Below are positions 1-11,026 of a stretch of 64,000 nucleotides of DNA, one piece after another. A program made the translations under genes and the position numbers. The stretch is from the NCBI GenBank assembly GCA_021396245.1, contig WNYE01000036.1, forward strand, positions 186,001 through 250,000. The letters run 5' to 3'. This stretch comes from Sporothrix humicola (Eukaryota > Ascomycota > Sordariomycetes > Ophiostomatales > Ophiostomataceae). The stretch's first letter is position 1. Every line of letters starts with the position of its first letter. The notes beneath the pieces are model-generated. The model did no database searches, was not told the DNA's origin, and was given only the letters and a program-made list of their open reading frames with translations.

Positions 1-2064
1 AGTCCTGCGGCTCACGTTTTCTCTCTGCATCTCCCTCCCACCCCACACTGCCATCAACACCCCGGCATCTCATCTCAACCTCATGTAATCAATCCTCTTG
101 TTCTATTTTGCTGTTAGTCCTGGACGAACTGCCAGAGACGTCAGTAGGGTTTTACTTTGCCTCTTCTCCCGCAGCATCTAAACTGTTCTCGATTCAAACC
201 CGCAGGTGTGCTTGCACAAGTGGCTTGCACGTTTGTTGACATAGACACACGCCCCCCCTCGTGGCCCTGGCTCCATAGCCTTACCCCCTCCTTTGCTCAT
301 CTTTTTTCCTTTTTTATTTTCCCTGTTCCTTATTTCCCCTGACGACATCCTTAACCTAAAGTCCCCGTGTATGTCTTACCCTTTCTTCTTCACCCTTTCA
401 ATGTTTCATTTGCTTCCTTCTTTTTTTTATTCTGCCTTTGATATTGACAGCCGCCTAGCAGAACACGTATCCTCCTTTCCGCCATCCAGCTCTCGATACC
501 GAGCCTTTCTTCCTCCCCTATCTCTCCCATCACATTCCCATCAATTTGGGAAGTTTATTTTTATAATATTTCACGGTTTTCACCAGCCTTCATATATCCT
601 TTTTTGGCTGTACGACACACGATCATATCCCTCGATATAGCCCGCCAAAACAGCTGCCTGAGGGCTGAATAGGTAAGCGTCAACACCGACTGGTTTAAGC
701 TTTTGTATTGGCATTGCTTTCCTTGATCTTCACTTTTCTTCTGTTGTCTACTTTTTGATATTCTCGTGTCTTTTCAAAACCCCTGTTCGTCACACACTCC
801 ACACCCTCTTCTTTCCTCCATCCCGCTCTACCCGTACCCGCTTCGTCGGAGCGCAAAAAATGAGAGGTCCAGGAACGAAGTCCAGTGTCAATTGTTTGCT
901 GCCTTCTCGATGTGTCGTCGTCATCCCCTAGCCTCGTCAAATGTCGTCGACCTCCACCCTACCACACCCCTCCCCTCGTCTCTTCTTTTCAAACTAAACC
1001 TTAAGTTACCATTGGGCGTTGTGATCCTCATCTCTCATCACCGTTGCCGTCTAAGCCTCATCATATTAAGGGGAAACAAGACGGAACAGTGTACGGAGTA
1101 AAGACGAGCCACGCTTTGTTGCATGTCGTCCTCGATCTGACTGCTCCTTTGGGAGGCTGCTCCATGCTGTCTGCGTCGTTGTCGTTCTTCCGCCAGCAGT
1201 ATCTCGTCCTATGTCTGCGGCTGATGTACCCCCATCTTGTGTGGAAGATGGCACACAAGAAGAAATGAGCCATGGCGAAGGGGGTGCGGGCGGAGACGAC
1301 TGACGACACAATTTGAATCCTCGACAACCGTTGGAGGCCACATCTGGACACAGTTGTCAGATGTGACGAACGGTGTTCGTTGAATTAAACATAAAAGAGT
1401 CAAGATCTGCTTGAAGAGTCAAGATCTGCTTGAAGAGTCAAAGGCTCTAGAAGAAGAATTCAAAAAGAGTCAGAATATTCCCACTATCCAGCCCACAGAG
1501 AAGAAAAAAACTCGAAGAAAACTCGTTATTTAATAACTTCCGTTTTCCGTCTTCTATTCCACTTTCTGCCCCGTTTCGTCCTAAACACAGTCAACCTAAG
1601 TCAAAGAAAATATCCACCAGCCTTGCTTTATTAAGCCTTTTCAAACAAGCACATACAAAACACATGTACAACGAAAGACTTGTCATTCTCATCTTTGCCT
1701 ATTCTTCACCTCCCACTCACACACCCACCCCCTTGCAACAGACACACGCCAGTGCACCTGCATGCATCCCACTGCACTAACCTAAATTCCTAACTACATA
1801 CATATATATCACTTGTTCTGCCCAGCCCCAAGATCTACCTCGTCTTGTCTTCTTTTCGTGCTCACCACCTTCGTCACTCTCTCCACCATTGCTATTCTAA
1901 TACTTCAACCTCTTGTTGTTTTTGTCTATTTTTGTTTTTACTTCTTCCACTCTCTTTTTTTGTTTATATTTGCTTGGTCCGCCTTTCTTTCCTCCTTGCG
2001 TTTTTGATTCTTCCCCTCCTTCCTTTCCCCTCCATCACCATCTTCTTCTTCTTTACCTTTTTAA
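1..2064 (+). other. Non-coding region, probable long leader/promoter of the bZIP gene
   Basis: No coding sequence is supported here. The plus strand is rich in C and T, as is common in long 5' leaders of filamentous-fungal regulatory genes, and the pyrimidine bias grows toward the ATG at 2065. Several short upstream ATGs are present. A 19-bp tandem repeat lies at 1395-1441 and one copy of the dispersed motif GTACGGAGTA at 1091-1100. The transcription start cannot be placed from sequence. Confidence 0.5.
1395..1441. repeat. 19-bp tandem repeat, about 2.5 copies
   Basis: Two exact 19-bp units (starting AAGAGTCAAG, ending TGCTTG) lie at 1395-1413 and 1414-1432, followed by a 9-bp partial unit. 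The repeat is non-coding, about 620 bp upstream of the bZIP start. Confidence 0.85.
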
Positions 2065-3181
2065 ATGTCCTCGGGTCAAATACCAGACAAAGACTCAAAG
2101 GCAACCCGCCATCCACGCAATTTAAATCTCCAGCAACAATCTAACACGACGCCAGAGTACGACTTCGACGCAGACGAGCCAACTACACCCCGTGCCATAT
2201 CGCGGGCCCAGCAGCAACAACTCGAGTATTCTGGCTCCGATACCGAACGGGAGTCTTCCCAAGCAAAAGGCAAACGAAAGAAGAGCAAAGGCAAGGAGCG
2301 AGCCAAAGAACGAAGAACAACATCCTCGTCTGCCTCCTCTGCAGCAGACAGCAACAGCACAGCCGACAGCGCCAATATGTTCGCCACAAAAGCCACAAAG
2401 TCTTCCTCGTCAAGTAGCCGGCGACACGGCAGTGGCAAGAGCAAGAAGAGCGATGACTGGAGCGAGGTCACCGATCCGGAAGAGCGCCGCCGCATCCAGA
2501 ACCGCATTGCTCAGCGGAAGTTCCGTAAGTCTGACCATTAATCAATCCGGGAAAATACTACGTCATCTTAGGTACCATTCTTATTTTTGGCGCGAGGCAT
2601 CAACAAAACTAACATCCTCAGGCGAAAAGGCACGCGAGCAGAAGGAGCGCTCCGAGCGCGAGTCCCGCAATCAGGAACATGCTGCCAGCAGCTACCAGGT
2701 CCCCGGCCCTGAGGACCTGAGCATCGACGACCAGCTCTCCGGCGTGCCATGGGGCGGCCCAAGTCTTCGCTTCATGGTCGCCAAGGGCCACGAGTCTCTC
2801 GGCAGCAACAGCGGCAGCCATCACAGCAGCGGTAGCCGGCGAGGCGCCGGTTCCATGTCGGACTACTACTTTGACGACACCGCAACAGTCTACGCCCACG
2901 GTAGCAGTGGCGGCAGCAGCAGTGCCGGTTCTACTGTGACCTCGGGTATGGCTGTCTCTTCGGCCGCCGCCATGGCCGGTTTTGCCAGCACCGCAGCACC
3001 CACCGGTGCTTACTATTATGTTGCCGACGACGGCAGCCAGACCTATTCCTATGGCAGCAGCGGCGCAAGTGGCAGCCGCGGCAGCAGTCGCAGCAGTAGT
3101 GACTTCACCCAGGCAGCTGTCTCCCAAGGCGAGCAGTACTCCTACGACGACGGCTCCTTCTACTACGACTACGAGAACTAG
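2065..3181 (+). CDS. bZIP transcription factor with short or absent zipper
   Basis: Two exons, 2065-2524 and 2622-3181, give 339 residues; the 97-nt intron has a GTAAGT donor, a CTAAC branch site and a CAG acceptor, and splicing joins the basic region in frame. The basic region lies at about residues 138-160 and contains NRIAQRKFR, the fungal Yap/AP-1-like DNA-contact signature (Asn146, Ala149, Gln150, Arg154). Basic and Ser-rich stretches precede it. After the basic region comes EKAREQKERSERES, but no leucine heptads are visible; the rest is Ser/Gly/Ala-rich and ends in a Tyr/Asp-rich tail. It is expected to be a nuclear DNA-binding regulator; target genes cannot be inferred. Fungal proteins with this basic region but a weak zipper are known, so I call it bZIP-like. 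Confidence 0.8.
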
Positions 3182-5476
3182 ACACACCCAACCTTACCAC
3201 CCTTTCTTGATCATCATCTTCACCCCCTAATTATTGTCCACCCACATGTCCTCGGACGCACGACACCCCCTTCCAACTTAACGAAAAACCCTCTCTCCTC
3301 TTCATTTCTCCTTTTTTCTGATATCCACTCCGACACATCCCTACTACGAATACACAATTCTCTACAAACATACAACAAAAAAAAGATACACGGCAACGAC
3401 GATTACGACTATACTATGGGGCATGCGACTGTTTTGATTTTATTTTTATCTCTTTTGGCTTCGAATTTCATATTACTGGAAGGGGGAAAATGCATATTTT
3501 CCTTCCCACTGCATCGTTCATGGCAGGGCTGGCAAGGGATTCTTTTTTTCTTGGGTTGACATAATAACAGGGGACATTTATTATTGGCGTTTCATTTGGC
3601 TTCTGGTTGCTATTTCTTGTTTGGTTATTGCTTCGGGGCTTTCTCGTGGGCTTTTTTTTCTCCCTCCTCCCCTCCCAAGGCACTTTCGTGTGCTGTCTTA
3701 TTTTTCCTGTTTTCTTTTTATTGTCTTACTACGAGTTTCACGCCGAGCATCCTGTTTGCTGGGCGTTTTTTTCGAAGGGACAGACACACAAAAAAAGAGA
3801 GATTCTCCTTTTTGGCTTTGATTGGCAGCTCTATACCCCCATATCATGTTACCTTGGAGTGTCTTCTCCGATGTGTCTCATCGATGTTCCTTTTTTTTTT
3901 TCTGTCTTTTGGTTTCTTTGGGTTTCTTTGGGTTTCTTTTCCTTGCGTGGTTATATGCGTGCTGCATTTTCTTCTGATTTTATTGTTGGGTACGCGGTTT
4001 TCTATTTTGGTTTCTACCCTCCTCTCGAGAATCCTCTTTTTCATTTTTCTGCTTTCCGCATTAGAAAAAGGGACAATGTACTTTTACGCGCCCTCGTGTC
4101 CCCCCTACTCTTCTATCTTACTCCAACCATATATCCATATATATTTTTATATATTTGCCCAGAAATAGCATGTTGTTATAGAACGAACCTCTCTTTTTTC
4201 TCATGCCCGCAACCATTCTTCCGTTCTGCCTTGCCTTGTCGTTTCTAGAAACATACGTTGAAGATTAAACGCCGAACAAAATAGGTCCGAATGCGGAAGA
4301 ATGGCAAGGACGATGTATGGTTGATATCAAGTCATTTTCTGTCCTATGATGCGGCAAGTTTGTTACATTGGAGCTGCAAGATGCCCCGTATTCAGAACTC
4401 CAGGGATTCCCAGTGTGACTGTGTCCTGCAAGATGCAGTGCCCTATCCCGTGAACAAACAGCAGGAAAAGCTTATTATGCACGTATGTTGCAATTTTGTA
4501 TTCTCGAACTCGTTTTTATACAAATCCTTCAGTACGAACCCATGATGTACTGCATGGCAATTGCAACATTATTAATCCACGTATCTTACATACGCACAGC
4601 AGCACCGCCTCTAACTGGATGCCATATGTGGCTTGCCGCTTACTTTATATGCATCTCGTTGTCTGACCCGACATTTTGTTTCTGTCTTGTCTACTTCGTC
4701 TGCGACGTTATAGCCATTTAGGCTTGAACTTGATGTCTGTAAGAGTCGGTGAGGCTAACAGAGACGTCAGAAATAAGGCTGTTCCTTCACGTTTTGATTT
4801 TTATTGGGAGCAGTTCTACTGTACTTGGTCCGTGTTCCTTGCAAGTGTTGTATTCCTTCGTGACCTGGCGTTCATAAAAATAAACATATTGCCAAGGGAA
4901 TTGCAACGTCTGGTTGTATTCAACGTCCAGACACAACGACATGGCTTCATGGGTCTTTTGACTCTGGAAAACCAGCTAGTGGTTTACGAAGACGGAGATA
5001 TCGTCGGCAATGCTTCCAGAACAGGAGAAAATAGACGAAAACCAAAAACCCCTTTTCTGGAAATTTTCAAAAGAAAAAGATTTGAAGAAAAAACGGAAAA
5101 TCAAACGGCCAGGCCAGGCTCTCGACAAAGTACGAAAGCTATTATCAAATATTCATGGATGCCTGCTGCCTTGCGCCTTGTGGAGTTTCGAGTATTAGGG
5201 CACCCCCCTTGTCAATTTGAATATTGGGGTATTTTAGTGGAGATCGACTTGTCTCCATTTATGATGAACCACCTAAAAATAAGAAAATAAAAAAGAACCG
5301 AAGGGGGACACAAAAGGACGAAACCGAAACGGTTGACAACAAAAGGACCAAGAACTATATCCTTAGGCAGCAACTGTATGCGAATAAGTTGTCGTGCCGA
5401 CCCCTTTTAGCGCCATATGATACATCTCTTGTTCAAAGAAGGCAAAAGAAAATTAAAGAAGAAAAGGCACACGTTG
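3182..5476. other. Intergenic region, T-rich, no supported gene
   Basis: The first 1.1 kb after the bZIP stop is strongly T-rich on the plus strand, which leaves long open frames of Phe/Leu/Ser-rich translation with no domain. A 10-bp repeat (GGTTTCTTTG) occurs three times at 3911-3940. From 4.2 to 5.4 kb the composition is more even; the longest open frame (4676-5290 +) matches no family I recognise. Confidence 0.5.
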
Positions 5477-5842
5477 ATGATGGTCGACCGCTCCGACGAT
5501 GCCCTGGCCGAGCTGGTCCGTCTACGCGGTCTGCCGGCCGACCACCCCCGCGTGCGGATGGAGATTACGGCCATCCAGGACGCCGTGCGGGCCGCCCACA
5601 TTGACACAACCAGCGAGTTCCGCCGGATCAAGCAGATTCTGCGAGACACATTCACAGTCGGCGCCAACCTGCGCCGCGTCCAGTAGAGTCCTGTGTCGTA
5701 CTTGTTGGCCTAGCTTTCTGGCGCCAGCCAGATTACATCGTACCTGGTCCTTATTATGACATTGATGGGTGTTACTTTAGACACGGAAGAGAAATTGTTT
5801 TTGAGCGGTATGTCCGGCGTGGCCAAGCTTGCTTTTGTATTT
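5477..5842 (+). pseudogene. MFS sugar-transporter fragment, broken
   Basis: One reading frame encodes the central cytoplasmic loop and the next membrane segments of a fungal MFS sugar transporter: the LRGLPADHP motif of the loop, then an FRRIKQIL..F-V-NLRRVQ stretch, then SYLLA-LSGASQITSYLV, which matches the usual start of transmembrane helix 7. Two in-frame TAG codons (5684-5686 and 5711-5713) interrupt it; both sit where CAG (Gln) would be expected, so each fits one C-to-T change. The amino-terminal helices and everything after about residue 120 of the fragment are missing. Coding similarity ends at about 5842, just before the HET-domain remnant. It is a relic with no intact product. Confidence 0.7.
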
Positions 5843-5856
5843 TGTGTTGTTGGCCG

Positions 5857-7731
5857 ACGAGCTGTGGCTCACTCCCTCCAACTATGCCAATCTGACAACG
5901 GAGGGTGCGCTGGCCGACAGCGTGCGCCGCGAGCACGTGGCTGCCACCGTGTGCGACACCATCGACCTGGTGTAAGCCATTGGCGAACGCAGCCTTTGGG
6001 TTGATGTACTCTGTTTGGTCCACCACGACGACAACGACTTGGACGTGGGTGTGTCGATACAGCATGCCGTCTTCAGCGGTGCATTCTTTACCATTGTCGC
6101 AGCTGCCGGGGATGGATCGCTGTCACTATACGACGGAGTCGTCCCGTCGGCGGAGCACAACGAAGAAAACTGCGGGCCGTCCTGTTTACGCAAAAGGGCG
6201 TCTTCTTCTGTTGCGATGAGGGCACCAGCATCTGGTTAGACGACAAGTTCGTCGACAGTGGTGACCGAGAACGACTGCAACAAGAAAGAAAAGAAAAAAG
6301 AGTCCCATCAACCGCATCCCCGGGCCTATCAACAGCATCGATAGCTGTCTGTACGCCTATTTACAGCTCAGCCAGGACTTTTCGGGGCGCATACTGTGAT
6401 ACTGTGTCGCGATGGCGATGCCTTGCGTGCTTTTTATGGCATCAGCCGGCCACTCTTTGCAGGCATGCAGACGGACGGTGTTGAAGGACTGCCGGCATAC
6501 TATGTCAACGCTTTCCTTCTTTTCAAGACGAAATCTTCCGCGGACACGTCGGCGATCCGAGTTTGCCAGCTTGCTTCTCGTGGGCAGGATGGGCTGGTGA
6601 GGTTCAGTGGCTGTTGTTGGAGGGTAAACGTAAACAGTCAAGTGAAATACTCAACAATGATGAATACCGGAAACAGAAAGCCATTTGCTGTCGACATTGT
6701 CCACTGGCTCCAAATTGACAGTCTCGTCGAGTGGGACGAGCTGGATGTTTCGAGTATGAGCCAACGTCGCTGGCAATATCGCCCTGCCTGGCTTTGACAA
6801 CGAGCCACCACCGCCGGCCTCCAACTTGGCCCAAATTTCTGGAACAGCATACAAGCCTCTTTGGCGCTACGATTGGTGGTCGAAACGCCCCATCAGATCG
6901 ATTCAGATGTCATTGACTGCAAAAGAGACGTACCCTTCGCCTCTAGCGGGAGCTCACGACTTGATGGCGTGAGATGAGAGATGACTTGAGGACCTTCTAG
7001 AGCCCTTTGACCGTGGAGTCGGCAGCAACAAGGAAGGCCAAGGCCCCCCCTCGCTTCCCACGCTGGGCCCTCAGCCTTGTCGAGAGCCGGGGCCAGCTTG
7101 ATCGAATACAACGGAAGTTGGGCGCGGAGAATTGGGCAGCAAAAGCTCTTCGAAGCTAGGGTGCAGATCGATACGGAAGTAAGTATGGCCTCAACCGAGC
7201 AGATAATTTTCAAGTACAGTCTGTAAGCGGCTGTTCCTAGACAGAAGAGCAAAGACGGCCAGAGATACGATGAGGACGAGCGGTGAAACCTTTGATATAC
7301 CGTAAGTTTTGAGATGCTACGACCAAATACTCTGACACTCTTGATTTCAGTGCCTTCCCGCCGTATTCAGTATTCAGTCCTGTACGGATGGGCCATCCAT
7401 CTGAACCAAACTCTTGCAGAATCACCAGCGGGAGTCCGTTACTGATGCTTCATCCCTGGTAGAGCTAGCTCTTTTGTCAAAGTCCGGAAACACAGTAGGT
7501 TCTCTTTACCCAAATGATAGATACTCATTCTCAACGACAGAATCCTAGGATTCGGACGGCCTCATAGTCTTGGGTCGCGATACACAATCCCCATCCAAAG
7601 ATGGTCTCTGGGTAATGTACATTGGCTGGAAAGGTGGCATAGCGTATGGCCGGGGTGTAGGCAGAGCCCGCATGGCGGCGTTGGGGGATGCCGTAAATGG
7701 GCCGGGACTGAAGAGGGTTATTTTGGGATAG
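5857..7731 (+). pseudogene. HET-domain (heterokaryon incompatibility) gene, degraded
   Basis: Separate frames carry successive blocks of a HET-domain protein in the right order. At 5860-6170 is the HET core (ATVCDTIDLV, then AIGERSLWVDVLCLV, then AVFSGAFFTIVAAAGD), with a TAA stop at 5973 inside it. At 6179-6240, in another frame, is a block like the WTFQE..L..R..FF segment. About 6440-6530 carries FYGISRPLFAGMQTD, and 6575-6600 reads FSWAGWAG, the usual conserved Trp-rich site, in a shifted frame. At 7612-7731 is the carboxyl end (MYIGWKGGIAYGRGVGRA..., natural stop at 7729). At least three frames and one stop are needed, so no intact protein is possible. HET proteins act in non-self recognition and trigger cell death on incompatible fusion; the original specificity is unknown. 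The region 6.65-7.6 kb is too worn to read with confidence. Confidence 0.72.
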
Positions 7732-9171
7732 CCATAGCCGGCACCGGTCGTGACGATATAGCGTCTAAACTTGAAATCAAGGCGGGTTGGTCCGTATCTA
7801 CCGTATTTAATACATTGAACATCACTCATATTGCGGCGTAGACAGGTGCAGAAAGTACATCGCCTCAATCATTGTGTGCCTGTGTAGACCAGGCCACGTT
7901 TGTGGCAGCCAAGACGGCTACTCGGCATGGTGGAAGTTGTATGAATAGCGCTTTGTGCGCGAGTATCGGTTGTGAGCTTAAGTTTATTCTGGTCTTCTGT
8001 GCGCATGTGCAGTATTTTTAAGATCTAGACTGTGGTTTTTAGTCGATTAAGATTATTATTGAGTTTTGTTGTTGATACCGTTGGCCACGTGCCATGTTAT
8101 TGACAGGCGACATTGATACCAGCCAGACGGTTGTTGGCGTGGACAAAAAATACCACAAACAAAATGGCCAGACGGCCCGATATCCAGGAACGCAGCACTG
8201 TACGTTGTTATAACATTGCCTGGTATATTTCGTAGTCTCCTCTGGGGTTCGCTTCTTCCTCTGGCTCCTCTGAATCCCCCAGCCCGTCCCACTCCATCAA
8301 TTTACGTGCCGTTCTGTTTGTGCACACATTGAGCGGGATACACGGTTGAGGAACAGGCCACCAACGTAGACCGTTTTGCTGTCAGGTGGGCCAATCCCAT
8401 TACAGCGTTCAACCGCGCCCGAGGGGCCAAACAATCTGCACCTTCTTTCAAATTAAAGTTATGGACGTCGCTAACGGGAAGGGCACCGGTCCCTTACACG
8501 TACGTCCAAAGCCTCTTTTTTTGTAAATTGACGCTTCATATCGGCCCCTGTTGCCAATGTCAAGATTGGCTGTAGGGAAATGGCAGAGCAGTTGGCTTGG
8601 TACTCGCCTTGCTTGCTGTCCTGCTTGCTGTCCTGCTTGCTTTTTGTCTTGTACACTCTCTTGGAGAGACATTGGCGGTCGTGTAAGTGACGACACACGG
8701 CAGCCATTCAGTACCATAAACTGCGAGTGCCAGCAGCATTTGCCAACAACAAGCCACAGAAGCGAAAGACATGACTCGCAGCTGCAGCATCATAATGCTC
8801 CAAATCTTCTTGGCACACCGTGAAATCACAACGGCAATATCCTGGAAAGAAAAGAAAAGAAAAGAAACCCAAAAATAATAATCACATTTCACTGATTGAA
8901 CAAGGCAAGTAACGTAACAAGGTGCTGTCCTACTGTTGATCACTGGCCCCCAAAAATCAAACATTTTACAGACAATTCGAGCGCATCGTCTAAGGGCCAA
9001 TATCGCAGACCGGCCTATCGACGCGGCCTCTTGATATCTTTTGAACCCCTCCAATTTCACCGCCACGATCGTGGAGTGTTTGCTCGGACTGATCGTATCT
9101 TTGACTGAGATCCTTCTCGGACTCCAAATATTCTTCAACTGATCAACGTCGCAAAGTCACCGTCCGACGAG
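7732..9171. other. Intergenic region, no supported gene
   Basis: No recognisable coding sequence. A short direct repeat (CTTGCTGTCCTG, about two copies plus a partial) lies near 8610-8645. The last 150 bp form the promoter of the LysM gene. Some of the first few hundred bases may be trailing DNA of the HET relic. Confidence 0.4.
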
Positions 9172-9180
9172 CATAAATAG
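9172..9180 (+). promoter_or_regulatory. TATA-like element of the LysM gene
   Basis: CATAAATAG lies 113 nt upstream of the chosen ATG (9293). It places transcription start at about 9200-9215, which argues against an upstream in-frame start at 9203 and supports the start that gives a signal peptide. Confidence 0.5.
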
Positions 9181-9292
9181 CCAATAACGTCCGCCTTGTT
9201 TCTTGTGTCTCTTGTGTCTCTTGTTACGTCTTCAGCACACAACTCACTTCAACCACAATCTTCTTACCTTGCGCTTTTCCCCCACAATCATC

Positions 9293-9943
9293 ATGACACT
9301 CCTTTCCGTCCTCACCGTTGCGCTTTTGAGCGCGGTCCCATTCACCTCCGCCGTCGCTGCTGCGGCCGTGGATGGCATCCCACTCGCAACAGAGGCGACC
9401 AATACCGTCGATAGTGCGGCGGCCGTCCCTTCTCCACTCCAACCTGGCACCGGAAATGACTGCCTCCGTTACCACAAGAATGTCAAGGGCGACACCTGTG
9501 ACAAGATTGCCAAGGAAGCCAAAATCCCTCTCAGCAACTTTTACACGTGGAACAAGGGCATCAACAAGGCGTGCAGCAACCTCCTGGTCGGCTACTATGT
9601 CTGTATAGGAGTAGCGCCTCCCGCAAGGCCCCCTCGGGCCTTTCCAATCAAGGCTCGCTCCATTGAAGCTGAAGACACGGAAGACACAGAAGACACAGAA
9701 GACACCAAAGACAGCGTGGAAGGTGTCAGCGCGCCCGCAACCGTCAGTGGACCTCCGTCTCCTCTCCAGCCCGGGACGTCATCCGGCTGCGCCGGCTACC
9801 GCAAAGTTGTTGCCGGCGATACCTGTAACAGCGTCCGCAATGGTACCATCACGGCCGATCTCTTCTTCCACTGGAACAGCGGTCTGCACAGCAACTGCGA
9901 CAATCTGTGGGTTGGCTATTACGTCTGTGTTCGGGCCCCCTAG
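9293..9943 (+). CDS. Secreted protein with two LysM domains
   Basis: Single exon, 216 residues. Residues 1-24 form a signal peptide (hydrophobic core LLSVLTVALLSAVPFTSA). LysM domain 1 spans about residues 57-104 (Y-K-V-KGDTCDKIA ... YTWNKGI ... LLVGYYVC) and LysM domain 2 about 166-212 (Y-KVVAGDTCNS ... FFHWNSGL ... LWVGYYVC); each begins with PSPLQPGT and has paired cysteines. An acidic EDT repeat links them. The carboxyl end lies right after domain 2, with no chitinase or other enzymatic domain, so it fits the fungal LysM-effector type that binds chitin or related glycans outside the cell. A role in hiding chitin from a host is known for the family but is only inferred here. The next gene upstream is a broken HET gene, so this may be an accessory region. 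An alternative start at 9203 would lack a clean signal peptide. Confidence 0.88.
   Translation: MTLLSVLTVALLSAVPFTSAVAAAAVDGIPLATEATNTVDSAAAVPSPLQPGTGNDCLRYHKNVKGDTCDKIAKEAKIPLSNFYTWNKGINKACSNLLVGYYVCIGVAPPARPPRAFPIKARSIEAEDTEDTEDTEDTKDSVEGVSAPATVSGPPSPLQPGTSSGCAGYRKVVAGDTCNSVRNGTITADLFFHWNSGLHSNCDNLWVGYYVCVRAP
9671..9706 (+). repeat. 9-bp in-frame tandem repeat (Glu-Asp-Thr)
   Basis: Four units of GAAGACAC(N) encode EDT at residues 127-138 of the LysM protein, between its two LysM domains. Because the unit is a multiple of three, copy-number changes would alter only linker length. Confidence 0.85.
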
Positions 9944-11026
9944 TGGAAAGATGCGGCTGTAAGCCGTGAACAAGATTCACAATAGCGGCGTCGACTTGGA
10001 CGCTCAAGTGTGGCTGAATTGTTTGTACAAGCATATGATGTTATTGCCCAGACAGTCAATTTTTGTTCGGTTTTTTTTTTTGTTAAAGTTTGTCAAATAA
10101 TTTTTTTTTTTAAAAAAAAAAAAAAAGAATTACAAGTCCTCGGCCAAAGACGCGGACTTCTAAAGGCTAGAGAAGTGGGCTCGATCCCGGAGCGCCGCGC
10201 GGCCGTATTTTCGTTAATTAATACATAGTACACAATTTCACCCTTTCCAACCGTTTGTTTGCATTTTCCTTTGACAATTCCATTCAACGTATATGTATGT
10301 AACGTGAGAGCAAATTGAATTCGTCGCACTGAAGGGTGGAACTGCGAATGGCCCTAGTCGCATATGCGAACAACATGTGCCTCCAGATACTATGTGTAGA
10401 CCAAACCTTCCTTTACGACGTACTTATCATTGGATAGCGGATCTAGCCATGCCAAGGGTATACGCCAGGCAGACGACAAATATGAAAGCGACGTTAACAG
10501 CCAGATCTGCCATCGCCGTGACCGACCCGCCTCTATACCAACATGTACGGACAGCAGCAGTTGTTTTCTGGGTGGCAAGTTATGGGGGGATCTTGGCGGC
10601 GACCGTGCTGAGCTTGAAGAATAAACCGAGGTCTCGACTGTCCAGCAAGGTCCCTCCGCAGGTTTGACCGTTGATCTACGAGTGGATTCGAGGCGTGCAG
10701 TTGCTATCGGGTGGCGGGCGGGTGATGGACGTGGCAGCAAAGGCAAAGACGGTGGCAAAGACCAAAGACGACGATGCTGCGTCGCGTTTTCTCTGTGAAT
10801 CAGCGGGTCCTCCCTCGACAAGGCTGCAAGCCGAATAGCCAGACCACAAAAGGCATCATAGGTATCGAGGAGACACTGTGCGCTGGCATGTCGTCTATCT
10901 TTGTCCGTCACAGGCAGTGACCCTATTTGGATTGTTGTGATAATCATATTGCGATATTGCGGTATGTGGAACCCTAACCCCTAACACGGCTTGCCTGAAA
11001 CCACTTTATTGTCCAAAACGAAGCCC
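9944..11026. other. Intergenic region with T/A tract and a tRNA-like remnant
   Basis: Convergent 3' ends of the LysM (+) and rhodopsin-like (-) genes. It contains an 11-T/14-A tract at 10101-10125, the tRNA-like remnant at about 10130-10205, and a two-unit telomere-like string CCCTAACCCCTAAC at 10972-10985. Open frames at 10377-10667 (+) and 10390-10947 (-) show no recognisable domain. Confidence 0.45.
10130..10205 (+). other. tRNA-Arg(UCU)-like remnant with A- and B-box-like blocks
   Basis: The stretch GCGGACTTCTAA resembles the anticodon arm of fungal tRNA-Arg(UCU). A block like box B, GGCTCGATCCC, lies at 10178-10188, and CTCGGCCAAAGACG near 10139 resembles box A. The T stem pairs poorly and a matching acceptor stem is not visible, so it is unlikely to be a working tRNA gene. 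It may be a tRNA-derived fragment or a SINE remnant next to the preceding T/A homopolymer tract. Confidence 0.35.

Noticed and set aside
3584..4248. Two overlapping plus-strand open frames of about 200 codons
   Set aside because: T-rich DNA lacks stops in these frames; the translation is Phe/Leu/Ser-rich without conserved motifs or splice context.
10972..10985. Telomere-like string CCCTAACCCCTAAC
   Set aside because: Only two units, next to ordinary genes on both sides; likely chance and not evidence for a chromosome end.
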